From: Endomychus coccineus
Lineage: Eukaryota; Arthropoda; Insecta; Coleoptera; Endomychidae
DNA: 64,000 nt
Assembly: GCA_958510875.1 (NCBI GenBank)
Contig: OY294068.1
Location: 82,455,978-82,519,977, forward strand
Direction: 5' to 3'
The notes beneath the pieces were generated by a model. That model was not told the DNA's origin, did not search any database, and was given only the letters and a program-made list of their open reading frames with translations. This document shows, piece by piece, positions 34,894-42,654 of the stretch. Numbering within the stretch: position 1 is the first letter of the stretch; each line of letters starts with the position of its first letter. The translations under genes and the position numbers were made by a program.

Positions 34894-35138
34894 GACAAGT
34901 GTTTCAACATTCAGACACGTGTTTCAACATTCAGACACGTGTTTCAACATTCAGACACGTGTTTCAACATTCAGACACGTGTTTCTACATTCAGACACGT
35001 GTTTCAGCATTCAGACACGTGTTTCAGACACGTGTTTCAACATTCAGACACGTGTTTCAGCATTCAGACACGTGTTTCAGACACGTGTTTCAACATTCAG
35101 ACACGTGTTTCAACATTCAGACACGTGTTCCAGCATTC
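34894..35138. repeat. 20-bp tandem array with twelve CACGTG E-boxes
   Basis: Units of cattcagacacgtgtttcaa, some shortened to 13 bp, repeat between the left TIR and the first gene. I count twelve CACGTG palindromes, after one degenerate CAAGTG. The frames open across it are repeat artefacts. It lies 100-350 bp upstream of the ATPase TATA box, so it may act as an enhancer for a bHLH-type factor. Confidence 0.85.
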
Positions 35139-35237
35139 ATACCTATTTAACATGTATTTGATACCTGATTTTGACAGAACCGTAGAAGCACCTAACCGCG
35201 CGATCAGACATACACAATATAACATCATCATCTAGTA

Positions 35238-35244
35238 TATAAAC
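35238..35244 (+). promoter_or_regulatory. TATA box of element 2 ATPase gene
   Basis: tagtatataaac lies so that transcription would begin near 35265-35270. That makes the ATG at 35261 unlikely and favours 35294 or 35297. Confidence 0.5.
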
Positions 35245-35293
35245 AAATGCTTATTAACATATGTTCCAGTATGATTTCGATTCGCCTTCAGGC

Positions 35294-35986
35294 ATGATGA
35301 AGATTGTTAAGCAAAAAGACTCGTTGAGTATTATGAACTTAGGGTCAAGCAATGAGAATGTTGAACAACCACAACGTCACAGCTCTTTGCTGCCTAATAC
35401 TCTACGAACAATAATCTGTGGTCCAAGTAATTGTGGGAAAACAAATGTGATGTTATCTCTATTGTTAGATGCAAACGGTCTGAAATTTGAAAACGTGTAC
35501 ATATATTCAAAGTCTTTACACCAACCAAAATACCAGTTACTAAAGGAGACATTGAAGAAAATTGAGGGGCTTGGATATTTTCCTTGTACCGAAAGTGATG
35601 AGGTCATAGACCCCACAGAAGCGAGGCCTAATTCAATCATAATATTCGATGACGTGATGTTTGAGAAACAGGAGAAAATTCGTGCTCATTTTTCAAGAGG
35701 GAGACACAACTCAATTGATAGTTTCTATCTTTGCCAGTCTTTTGCTAAATGTCCAAAACATGGATTGCGCGACAATGCCAATTGCTTGATTATTTTCAAA
35801 CAGGATGAGCTCAATTTGAAACATATATTCACCGATCATATAAGTACCGACATGTCACTCGAAAAATTCAAAGAGATATGTAGCGTATGTTGGAAAGATA
35901 AATATGGATTCCTTATGATAAACAAAGACTGTGATATGAACAAAGGACGTTATCGCAAAGGTTTTGATAGTTATATATACATCTAA
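35294..35986 (+). CDS. FtsK/HerA-type genome-packaging ATPase
   Basis: An intact 230-residue ATPase of the A32/FtsK-HerA type that packages DNA into capsids. Walker A is GPSNCGKTN (about residues 43-51) and Walker B is SIIIFDD (about 114-120). A QSF segment downstream may hold the sensor Gln, and the end is GRYRKGFD. The start is chosen at 35294 (or 35297) because it aligns with the homologue's start at 1692 and lies a normal distance from the TATA box. An upstream ATG at 35261 would add 11 residues. This is the first gene of a head-to-tail series with 36029, 37077 and 37748. Confidence 0.9.
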   Translation: MMKIVKQKDSLSIMNLGSSNENVEQPQRHSSLLPNTLRTIICGPSNCGKTNVMLSLLLDANGLKFENVYIYSKSLHQPKYQLLKETLKKIEGLGYFPCTESDEVIDPTEARPNSIIIFDDVMFEKQEKIRAHFSRGRHNSIDSFYLCQSFAKCPKHGLRDNANCLIIFKQDELNLKHIFTDHISTDMSLEKFKEICSVCWKDKYGFLMINKDCDMNKGRYRKGFDSYIYI

Positions 35987-36028
35987 CATGTATATATACT
36001 TTCATTTGAAATAGACAACCCGCTCAGC

Positions 36029-37093
36029 ATGGACGTGGGTGTGAGTAACACGCTTAAAGAAAAACAACAATTGAAGAAAAAAATTTGGGAGTTAGCAAAC
36101 GTTGTGAGGAAAAAATATATGGCTGTGAAATTGGGTAAAGCTGAAAATGATGAGATTCTAGATAATATGTTCAGGAATGTATCTAAACCTCTGGAGGAAA
36201 TTGCGAAAAATGCTGAAATAATCAAACAAAATTCGTTGGTTAAACCTAAAAGTATTGTTTCTACAGCAACACAAATGGAGAACATACCAATCCCAAATAT
36301 TGTAACTGAAGGGGAAGAGTTCGTATATAACCCCCAAAATACTGAGGAGGATGTGTTTACCCTCGAACCTACTATCGATCAGATTCGTGAAGAATTCAGA
36401 AAACATAAGAAAGATAATGCAGAGGCTACAGAGGAGTTTCTGCAACAATACCCCACATTAGCACGTTATTACTTGGAAGGATTCCTATTGGATGATGATG
36501 TCAAGAAATACGATGATAGAATGGGATTGCAATATAATTCAACTTTAGACAAATGGTTCATGGGTAATCAACCTATAGAAATTGATAGTGAGAGTAATAT
36601 AATTATCAAGGGTACTCCGTTCAAGGGTACCACAGGACTGTATAATTTGATATTTTACAGAGATGTTCTACCTGATACTTACACTGTGGAAGATGGGAAA
36701 AATTACAGTCAAATGATGGAAATGACTAGTGCCCATAGGCGTAATAACGATCCAGCTGATCGAATAAGAAACATTGTAAAATACAAAAATGTACTGAAAC
36801 CTTTGATTAATTCCATGAAAAGACCCAGAGCCAAAACATACACTGGAAGTGCATATATCAAAAATGATATGCTTGAATATAACGAGAAACCTATCGAATA
36901 TGTTTATTGGGATGACGTTAACGAAATTGTGGATAGACTGAGACTTCTTGTTGCATCCTCGCATGCAGGTAACCATAATCATCACAATGAGATAATCTCT
37001 ATAATAGAAGAATTGATAGAGGCAGGGGTAATTGAACAAAAACCAGGTGTAAGACAAATTCATCTCAGTTATAAAGATGGTTTCAATGGATAA
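36029..37093 (+). CDS. Conserved Polinton-associated protein of unknown function
   Basis: 354 residues, homologous to 55-939. Shared elements are the basic RKKYMAVKLGKAE helix, GTPFKGTTGLYNLIFY in the middle and EYVYWDDVNEIVDRLRLLVAS near the end. It is about 60 residues longer than the element 1 copy, mainly in the linker (about residues 70-170). No enzyme motif or membrane segment is visible. A TATATATA word lies about 35 bases upstream. The last 17 bases overlap the fibre-like gene. A link to DUF8207 is from memory. Constant proximity to the ATPase gene in both elements suggests a packaging or vertex role. Confidence 0.8.
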   Translation: MDVGVSNTLKEKQQLKKKIWELANVVRKKYMAVKLGKAENDEILDNMFRNVSKPLEEIAKNAEIIKQNSLVKPKSIVSTATQMENIPIPNIVTEGEEFVYNPQNTEEDVFTLEPTIDQIREEFRKHKKDNAEATEEFLQQYPTLARYYLEGFLLDDDVKKYDDRMGLQYNSTLDKWFMGNQPIEIDSESNIIIKGTPFKGTTGLYNLIFYRDVLPDTYTVEDGKNYSQMMEMTSAHRRNNDPADRIRNIVKYKNVLKPLINSMKRPRAKTYTGSAYIKNDMLEYNEKPIEYVYWDDVNEIVDRLRLLVASSHAGNHNHHNEIISIIEELIEAGVIEQKPGVRQIHLSYKDGFNG

Positions 37094-37730
37094 GTTTGGC
37101 AGAGCCTCCTCTTCCATGTGGATATATGATACAAATGTATTTAATAATAATTTCAAACAAGTTCACGGACAAGGATTATTCCTAACGAGCGATGGAAGTT
37201 ATGATATGGAAAATCGTAGATTGTGCAACGTAAAATCACCGAATGATGATGGAGATGTTGCAAATAAAGTATATGTTGATAAATTAACACACAAACTGAA
37301 TCTGAAAACGGAAACCAGTCTTAAAGATACCTTCAATGTTAGGGTTGATAATTTGATCAAAGATATCAACAAGGATCTGGATGAACATAACTTAACGAAT
37401 GACAAGGTTATTCTCAACATTGATAAACATCTGATGGACATTCAGAATAAATATAATGGAATGGGGATCTATATAAAATCAGAGTATAAAACAATCAGTG
37501 ATAGTGTGAGGGAAAACAGAAATGAATTGAAAGAGATCAGTAACACATTTAACAGTGTGAACATGCGTCTAAATGACATTACTAGTAAAGTGGAGGCGTT
37601 AGAACGACGGATGACATCTGTGGAACCTTCTAAGAAGAGACCCTCATCATCCACAACAACAAAGCAGGGCTCTGTGAAACGTATATCTCCAAATCCTGTG
37701 AATATACCCAAAAAATTAATTCTACACTAG
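37077..37730 (+). CDS. Fibre-like protein with coiled-coil shaft
   Basis: 217 residues. Near the N-terminus GLFLTSDGSYDMENRRL runs into VKSPNDDGDVANKVYVDKL. This is the DG-Y-M-N-(R/K)(R/K)L-NV-P-D--DA--K-YVD repeat typical of phage tail fibres and of fibre-like proteins in virus-like elements. A long heptad-like helical stretch follows (about 75-185), then a Ser/Thr/Lys-rich tail (KKRPSSSTTTK). It would trimerise and could bind a receptor; this is inference. No counterpart is visible in element 1 inside the window, where it would be left of base 1. It overlaps the previous gene by 17 bases in another frame. Confidence 0.65.
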   Translation: MVSMDKFGRASSSMWIYDTNVFNNNFKQVHGQGLFLTSDGSYDMENRRLCNVKSPNDDGDVANKVYVDKLTHKLNLKTETSLKDTFNVRVDNLIKDINKDLDEHNLTNDKVILNIDKHLMDIQNKYNGMGIYIKSEYKTISDSVRENRNELKEISNTFNSVNMRLNDITSKVEALERRMTSVEPSKKRPSSSTTTKQGSVKRISPNPVNIPKKLILH

Positions 37731-37747
37731 ATTTCCACATTGATAAG

Positions 37748-38671
37748 ATGAGTAGAGAACAAGTTGTGCATGAGCTTCATAAGCCGAGTAGGAAGAATTT
37801 CAAACGACGCAGAACGATCATAAAAGGTTTGGATGATTTGTGGCAAATGGATCTGGCAGAAATGGGTAATTACGCTCGTGAAAATAGAGGATTCAAATAC
37901 ATTTTGATTATGATCGATTGTTTCTCGAAATTTCTATGGACACGCCCGCTGAAAACGAAATCAGCCGAAGAAGTTCGGAAAGCGGTCAGTTCTATATTGC
38001 TAGAAGGGCATCGTAAGCCTAGGAATCTGCAAAGCGATCAGGGAAAAGAATTCTTCAATAAACACTTTAACGATCTAATGAAGAAACATAATATCAATCA
38101 TTATAATACGTATAGTGTGAAAAAAGCAGCCATTGCTGAACGTGTCATTCGAACGTTAAAGGAATCGCTCTACAAACATTTCAGTCTCAGCGGGAAATAC
38201 AAATGGCTTGATATACTTGAAGAAACCACAGAAAAATATAATAAACGTAAACATAGTACTATAAATATGGCTCCAATAAAAGTGACGAAACAGATTGAGA
38301 GCGAGATATTGAAGCGATCCTACTCACACATCAAGTTAGCTCTGCCTCACAAATACAACGTAGGAGATGTGGTACGAATAAGTAAGGCTAAACATATTTT
38401 TGAGAAGGGATTTACGCCCAATTGGAGTACGGAATTATTTAAAATCATCAAAGTAAAAATTACCAACCCGGTCACATATCTACTAGAAGATATGACCAAC
38501 GCACCAATCAGCGGCTGTTTCTACGAGGAAGAATTACAGAAAACAAAACAACCCGATGTGTATTTAGTCGAAAAAATATTACGAAAGAGGAGGGGTCAAC
38601 AGTATGTGAAATGGTTGGGTCTAGATAATAATCACAACAGTTGGATCAATAATTCGGATCTCGTTCAATGA
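37748..38671 (+). CDS. Polinton integrase with chromodomain
   Basis: A 307-residue retroviral-type integrase. Catalytic acids are visible as D35 in LWQMDLAEM, D97 in QSDQGKEFFN and E130 in AAIAERVIRTLKE. An SH3-like C-terminal part (KYNVGDVVRISK) follows. The last 40 residues form a chromodomain (VYLVEKILRKRRGQQYVKWL...SW), known to guide integration by reading chromatin. No N-terminal zinc finger is present. It inserts element DNA and makes the 6-bp duplication seen here. The frame is intact, 17 bases after the fibre-like gene. Confidence 0.93.
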   Translation: MSREQVVHELHKPSRKNFKRRRTIIKGLDDLWQMDLAEMGNYARENRGFKYILIMIDCFSKFLWTRPLKTKSAEEVRKAVSSILLEGHRKPRNLQSDQGKEFFNKHFNDLMKKHNINHYNTYSVKKAAIAERVIRTLKESLYKHFSLSGKYKWLDILEETTEKYNKRKHSTINMAPIKVTKQIESEILKRSYSHIKLALPHKYNVGDVVRISKAKHIFEKGFTPNWSTELFKIIKVKITNPVTYLLEDMTNAPISGCFYEEELQKTKQPDVYLVEKILRKRRGQQYVKWLGLDNNHNSWINNSDLVQ

Positions 38672-38950
38672 ATCCATCATTGACCATTTGGAGATTATTA
38701 GGAACAAACAAATAGCTGGAATATTATTGACTCGAGGGTATGGTTATTATAATAGAACAAAAATTCCGTGAATATGAGGGTGAATCAAGAGTGAAGATTA
38801 TAATATTTGAAACATATATTGTTAAGATTATACTTAAGTCTTTTGTATTGAGAAAATTTCGAAATTAATAAAAATATTATTTTGAGATCTTTGATCTTTC
38901 TCCCTCCCCTCGTTAAATAACGGTGCAATCTTGAATTTTCATCAGTCTGT
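38672..38950. other. Noncoding gap between integrase and PLA2 genes
   Basis: 279 AT-rich bases without a supported ORF or clear TATA box. A pyrimidine-rich run (ctttctccctcccctcg) sits 40-60 bases before the PLA2 ATG. Confidence 0.5.
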
Positions 38951-39733
38951 ATGGGAGCGTACGTAGGAGAAGGTGTTCTCAATACGCTTATAAACAAGCT
39001 CCCGTTTGAACTTCATATTCCTGGTTATCAATTCTGTGGTCCCGGTACAAAATTAGAAGAACGGTTGAGAAGAGGAGATTCAGGTATCAATCCACTCGAT
39101 AAAGCTTGCCGCCAACACGATATTTCATATCTGCGAAACGCTAGTTTGGAAGGACGTCACGAGGCGGATAAAATATTAGAGAACGCTGCTTGGCAACGTG
39201 TCAAATCTAAAGACACAAAATTTGGAGAAAGGATTGCCGCTTTCGGTGTAAATAAAATTATGAAGGCAAAGAGGAAATTGGGAATGGGTATGAGAAAGAA
39301 GGTTGGGTTCGGAAGTGCAATTGTCGATGGGGTGAGAAAAGTTATGAAGAATAAGTTTGACTCATCCAATCTGAAGAAAACATCCCAAACAGCGTTGAAA
39401 GTTGCACGAAAACAATTCAAAAAAGCGGGTGGTCGGAAAAATGTTCGGTTACCAAGAGTAATTCCTATTCCAAAGACTGGAGGATTTCTACCATTTTTAA
39501 TACCTCTGTTTGCCGGCTTATCAGCTGCTGGAGCATTGGCGGGGGGTGGTGCAGGCATCGCTAAGGCCGTCAACGACAGCAAAGCAGCTCGGAAAACCTT
39601 GGAGGAAACGGAAAGACATAATAAAACAATGGAAGCTATAGCTTTGGGGAAACAAGGATCTGGTCTATATTTGAAAAAGTATCGCAAAGGTCTTGGTCTA
39701 TATTTAAATAAACATCCAAAAAACTGTCAGTAA
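38951..39733 (+). CDS. Phospholipase A2-domain virion protein
   Basis: An intact 260-residue protein. The PLA2 signature has the Ca-loop YQFCGPGT (residues 26-33) and the catalytic helix DKACRQHDISY with H56-D57. This fold is shared with parvovirus VP1 N-termini, where it permeabilises the endosome. Basic segments (KAKRKLGMGMRKK) and a hydrophobic Gly/Ala stretch (GFLPFLIPLFAGLSAAGALA) follow, then a tail with repeated GLYL(K/N)K motifs. A lysis-type entry or membrane-remodelling role is likely. The C-terminal codons contain A AAA AAC, six bases before TAA, feeding the protease frame. It starts at ATG with MGAYVG; no TATA is obvious. Confidence 0.85.
   Translation: MGAYVGEGVLNTLINKLPFELHIPGYQFCGPGTKLEERLRRGDSGINPLDKACRQHDISYLRNASLEGRHEADKILENAAWQRVKSKDTKFGERIAAFGVNKIMKAKRKLGMGMRKKVGFGSAIVDGVRKVMKNKFDSSNLKKTSQTALKVARKQFKKAGGRKNVRLPRVIPIPKTGGFLPFLIPLFAGLSAAGALAGGGAGIAKAVNDSKAARKTLEETERHNKTMEAIALGKQGSGLYLKKYRKGLGLYLNKHPKNCQ
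39718..39724 (+). promoter_or_regulatory. Putative -1 ribosomal frameshift site (A AAA AAC)
   Basis: The zero frame reads CCA AAA AAC TGT CAG TAA. After -1 slippage the next codon is CTG at 39724, in frame with the protease. A short gtcag/ctgac pairing (39726-39730 with 39750-39754) is the only local stem seen by eye. Heptamer, phase and spacing equal those of element 1. Confidence 0.7.
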
Positions 39734-40104
39734 ACCTACCCAGAAGACCTCTGACCGATCTCGATCTACGAAAACTAGCAAAAGCTCTGAAAATTCCCCA
39801 TTTTAGAGGAGTATTTATGCGTGATGAACTACCATCCAACGGACCATGGAAAAACGAGCGTGGAATAGTTAATTTAGATAGCTCGGACAATGGAGGCACT
39901 CACTGGGTTGGGTTTAATAAAGTCGGTGATACAGTTTTATATTATGATAGTTTTGGCAATTTACGCCCCCCTCGCGAACTAGTGGATTATTTCAAAAAGT
40001 GTAAGATATTATTCAATCACGATAATTTTCAACAATATAACACTTATAATTGTGGTCAGTTATGTTTAGATTTCCTCTCTAACTCTTCAGTTGTGCTCGA
40101 CTAA
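39724..40104 (+). CDS. Adenain-like cysteine protease (Polinton PRO)
   Basis: Maturation protease of the adenain/Ulp1 fold. Motifs: KIPHFRGVF, catalytic GTHWVGF, YYDSFGN and the nucleophile region NCGQLCLDFL. In its frame there is no ATG between the slippery site and 39817, yet those 31 codons are conserved in protein sequence with element 1 (LP.RPL.D.DL, AK..KIPHFRGVF). This favours entry by -1 frameshift from the PLA2 gene. Internal start at ATG 39817 would lose the N-terminal helix. It is expected to process capsid-associated precursors in the virion. Confidence 0.9.
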   Translation: MSVNLPRRPLTDLDLRKLAKALKIPHFRGVFMRDELPSNGPWKNERGIVNLDSSDNGGTHWVGFNKVGDTVLYYDSFGNLRPPRELVDYFKKCKILFNHDNFQQYNTYNCGQLCLDFLSNSSVVLD

Positions 40105-40121
40105 CCCTGCATTTATTAGTA

Positions 40122-40130
40122 TATAAATAG
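40122..40130 (+). promoter_or_regulatory. TATA box of minor capsid gene, element 2
   Basis: TATAAATAG, 26 bases before the ATG at 40156, identical to the box at 3387-3395. Confidence 0.65.
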
Positions 40131-40155
40131 ATTGTTGGTAAAGTTTGCATCAATC

Positions 40156-40890
40156 ATGTCTCAGACGTTCACTATCACGGGTAAGAGCTCCCGCTTATCT
40201 GTAGATTTCCACCCACCTATAGAACTAGATCCTCATTCATATTATTCTATCGCACTTGTTGGCTTGCATACGTACAATAGCATTCCGAACATTGAAGAAG
40301 GTTTTAATAAATTTTATTATGAAGATGTGAAGGGTGAGGAAGAAGTAGTAACTATACCTACGGGGTCCTACGAGTTGACAGACATCGAGGATTTCATACA
40401 AAGTGCAGTTTGTGGGATAGGAGTGAAGCAAGAAGAACGTGACCGGAAATTATCAATAAAATCTAACAACAACACTCTACACACAGAGCTGAAGAGTGAT
40501 TTTGAAGTGAATTTTATTCCTAAAGATAGTATAAGCGAACTGTTGGGATTCAGCAAAAAGAAATTGACATCTCGCGAACTACACGTATCTGATCGACCTA
40601 TAAACATAATCAAAGTTCAAACAATACGTGTTGAGTGTAACTTAACCGCAGGAGCATATTATAACAATAAGATAGCTCATACGATATATGAGTTCTCACC
40701 TCTTGTACCACCTGGGTTTTCCATTGATATAGAGCCGAAGAATCTTATTTATCTACCGGTCATCAGCAAGACGTCCTTCGATAACATCACGCTGAATATT
40801 TTAGATCAGAATTGGAAACCGGTAAATTTTCGTGGAGAAGAAATTATTATACGATTGGAATTGAAAAAGATCGTTAGGGATTATACCTAA
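40156..40890 (+). CDS. Minor capsid (penton-like) protein
   Basis: 244 residues from ATG 40156, chosen because it aligns with the start of the homologue at 3425 and fits the TATA box. An in-frame upstream start would add 8 residues ahead of it. Motifs shared with element 1: SQ.FTIT, YNSIPNIEE, IPTGSYELTDIEDFI, a SNNNTL strand, and NIIKVQTIR.E.N.TAGAYY. Strands alternate as in a jelly roll, fitting the vertex protein of Polinton capsids. AATAAA follows the stop at 40895. Confidence 0.8.
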   Translation: MSQTFTITGKSSRLSVDFHPPIELDPHSYYSIALVGLHTYNSIPNIEEGFNKFYYEDVKGEEEVVTIPTGSYELTDIEDFIQSAVCGIGVKQEERDRKLSIKSNNNTLHTELKSDFEVNFIPKDSISELLGFSKKKLTSRELHVSDRPINIIKVQTIRVECNLTAGAYYNNKIAHTIYEFSPLVPPGFSIDIEPKNLIYLPVISKTSFDNITLNILDQNWKPVNFRGEEIIIRLELKKIVRDYT

Positions 40891-40894
40891 CAAC

Positions 40895-40900
40895 AATAAA
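40895..40900 (+). terminator. Polyadenylation signal AATAAA after minor capsid gene
   Basis: AATAAA begins five bases past the stop codon at 40890. It lies before the small overlapping ORF, implying a separate transcript for it and the major capsid gene. Confidence 0.4.
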
Positions 40901-40979
40901 TAATAATCCAATACTCACCACCACTCATTATATGAAAGGAATTCAACTGAGAAGGTTGCAGTAGCCATCACTTGAGAAC

Positions 40980-41159
40980 ATGGGTTTGGATTTCAGCAAT
41001 AAAAGACATCTCCATAGTGGTCATCAGTCATTATCTACAACGAGCTCGAGGGAGAAGGTTGCTTCTGCATCACTATCATTGGAAAATATCAATTTTTTGA
41101 AGTCCCTTGGTTACAATGTCGGAAAAACTTCAAATATTCAACGAGCCAAACTTCAATGA
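40980..41159 (+). CDS. Small overlapping conserved protein, 59 aa
   Basis: The ORF starts MGLDFSNKR, a close fit to the N-myristoylation pattern (Gly2, Ser6). It ends 44 bases inside the major capsid gene in another frame. It aligns with the 48-residue ORF at 4116-4262 through MGL, NKR, a Ser/Thr-rich centre and LSLENINFLKSLGY. The start context is a-c-ATG-G. Position between the minor and major capsid genes is kept in both elements. A myristoylated capsid or membrane adaptor is my guess; there is no recognised family. Confidence 0.65.
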   Translation: MGLDFSNKRHLHSGHQSLSTTSSREKVASASLSLENINFLKSLGYNVGKTSNIQRAKLQ

Positions 41160-42318
41160 AGACATCATCCGAGAAGAAACTCATACCTACTATCCCCACA
41201 CAACATCTTTTGGCAACAGCGATGAAATTGAGATATTAATCAATCAACAAGATGTGTTGGTAGATTTGGCCTCGTCTGCTTTATTCATCGAGGCAGAATT
41301 CCAGCCAGAAGCAAGTGGTGATGGTGAATGTAAACTAACGAATAATTTCGGAGCGTTTCTCTTCGAATATATCAGTTATGAATTGAATGGAAAAGAGATA
41401 GACAAAGTACGTGATCCTGGTATTGTCAGCACCATCAGAGCTTATCTAACATATGCCAAACATGAATCTATACCTCTAGCTATTTCTGGATGGTCATTTA
41501 AGGATGTATTGAGTTCAGTCTACAATAATAAAATCAATTTATGGATACCGTTGAATTTTCTACTAGGCCTATTCATTGACTATAACAAAGTTTTGAGTGG
41601 AAAACATAAGCTGCGCTTGATAAGGTCTCGAACCGATAACGATTGCTATACTAATAGCACAGGCACGAAAACGGCTAAAATAAATGTGAAGACGATAGCA
41701 TTAAAAGTGCGACATGTGTTTCCAAGTGATCAAGTTAAATTTCAAATGTTGGGGAATTTGAGTGCTGAGAAGCCTATTTTGATTCCATTCCGTAGTTGGG
41801 ATCTGCATGAAAATCCGTTGATGAAGGAGAGCACTCGCGACATTTGGGCTGTTAAAACTTCAATGAATTTGGAACGACCCAGATATGTGATTCTAGCTTT
41901 CCAAACTGATCGAAAAAATAATCCTGTTAAGCACAGTGCATATTTCGATAATATAAACTTGCTAAATGTTAAATTATACTTGAATTCAGAGTGTTATCCA
42001 TATGAAGCAATGAAATTGAATTTCACCGACCAGCAATACGTGGAAGCATACCAGATGTACTATGATTTCCAGAAATCATTTTCAAATAAAATAATAAGCG
42101 AACCCATGTTAGATTATATAGCATTCAAGAATAGAGCAATTTTTGTGATTGACTGTTCAAAACAAAACGATGCTATAAAGTCATCAACAGTTGACGTCAA
42201 ACTAGAGATGGAAAGTTTCCTGAATTTCCCCAAAAACACCAGGGCTTATTGCATCATCATTAACGATCGTATAATGGAGTATTTCCCGATTACAGGATCA
42301 GTTCGGAATTTGGTGTGA
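41116..42318 (+). CDS. Major capsid protein (double jelly-roll type)
   Basis: An intact 400-residue protein from ATG 41116 (MSEKLQIFNEPNFNEDI), homologous throughout to 4266-5534. Key shared blocks: NSDEIEILINQQD, NNFGAFLFEY, KVRDPGIVST, RLIRSRTDNDC, ILIPFRSWDLHE, RDIWAVKTSMNLERPRYVI, and the end AYCIIINDRIMEYFPI. Length is at the short end for Polinton capsid proteins, which form pseudo-hexameric capsomers. The first 44 bases overlap the small ORF. It is followed by AATAAA at 42390. Confidence 0.88.
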   Translation: MSEKLQIFNEPNFNEDIIREETHTYYPHTTSFGNSDEIEILINQQDVLVDLASSALFIEAEFQPEASGDGECKLTNNFGAFLFEYISYELNGKEIDKVRDPGIVSTIRAYLTYAKHESIPLAISGWSFKDVLSSVYNNKINLWIPLNFLLGLFIDYNKVLSGKHKLRLIRSRTDNDCYTNSTGTKTAKINVKTIALKVRHVFPSDQVKFQMLGNLSAEKPILIPFRSWDLHENPLMKESTRDIWAVKTSMNLERPRYVILAFQTDRKNNPVKHSAYFDNINLLNVKLYLNSECYPYEAMKLNFTDQQYVEAYQMYYDFQKSFSNKIISEPMLDYIAFKNRAIFVIDCSKQNDAIKSSTVDVKLEMESFLNFPKNTRAYCIIINDRIMEYFPITGSVRNLV

Positions 42319-42389
42319 AGAACCAGGTGATGAATCATAATGTTATAATTTATGTTCTAAATGATGTACTATCAAAATGTATCTTTCCC

Positions 42390-42395
42390 AATAAA
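42390..42395 (+). terminator. Polyadenylation signal after major capsid gene
   Basis: AATAAA, 72 bases after the stop. It is followed by an ATT run and the tatttgatattttattt block also found in element 1 at 6128. Confidence 0.5.
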
Positions 42396-42457
42396 TGTTA
42401 TTATTATTATTATATTTGATATTTTATTTCACAAACGGTAGGTGGCGATGTAAACAT

Positions 42458-42491
42458 CCGACGATCATAGTTTGTAAACTATGGTAGTCGG
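42458..42491. repeat. 34-bp inverted repeat (hairpin) between genes
   Basis: ccgac..atcatagttt and aaactatggt..gtcgg pair around a 2-base centre. The inner catagtttgtaaactatgg resembles the palindromes of the terminal repeats, so a shared binding site is possible. Confidence 0.7.
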
Positions 42492-42654
42492 TTGCTGGAA
42501 ATGAAACAAATTGAAACAACTAGTGACGTTATCAGTCAGTTATCAACGTTTGCAATGATATCGAAACGGAGAGTTACCCCCCACCCTCACTATTCACGTT
42601 CACGTTCTCACGTATGTAAGAGAGAATCATTTCAGAAAATGTTCAGTTATAAAA

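Noticed and set aside
34899..35235. Three overlapping ORFs of His/Cys/Phe-rich repeats
   Set aside because: They are the three frames of the E-box tandem array; a 20-bp unit without stops opens all frames.
35261..35293. Upstream ATG of the element 2 ATPase
   Set aside because: It lies too close to the TATA box to be in the transcript and has no match in element 1.
39157..39687. 176-residue minus-strand ORF, with a counterpart at 1971-2444
   Set aside because: These are antisense shadows of the PLA2-domain genes, open because of codon bias.
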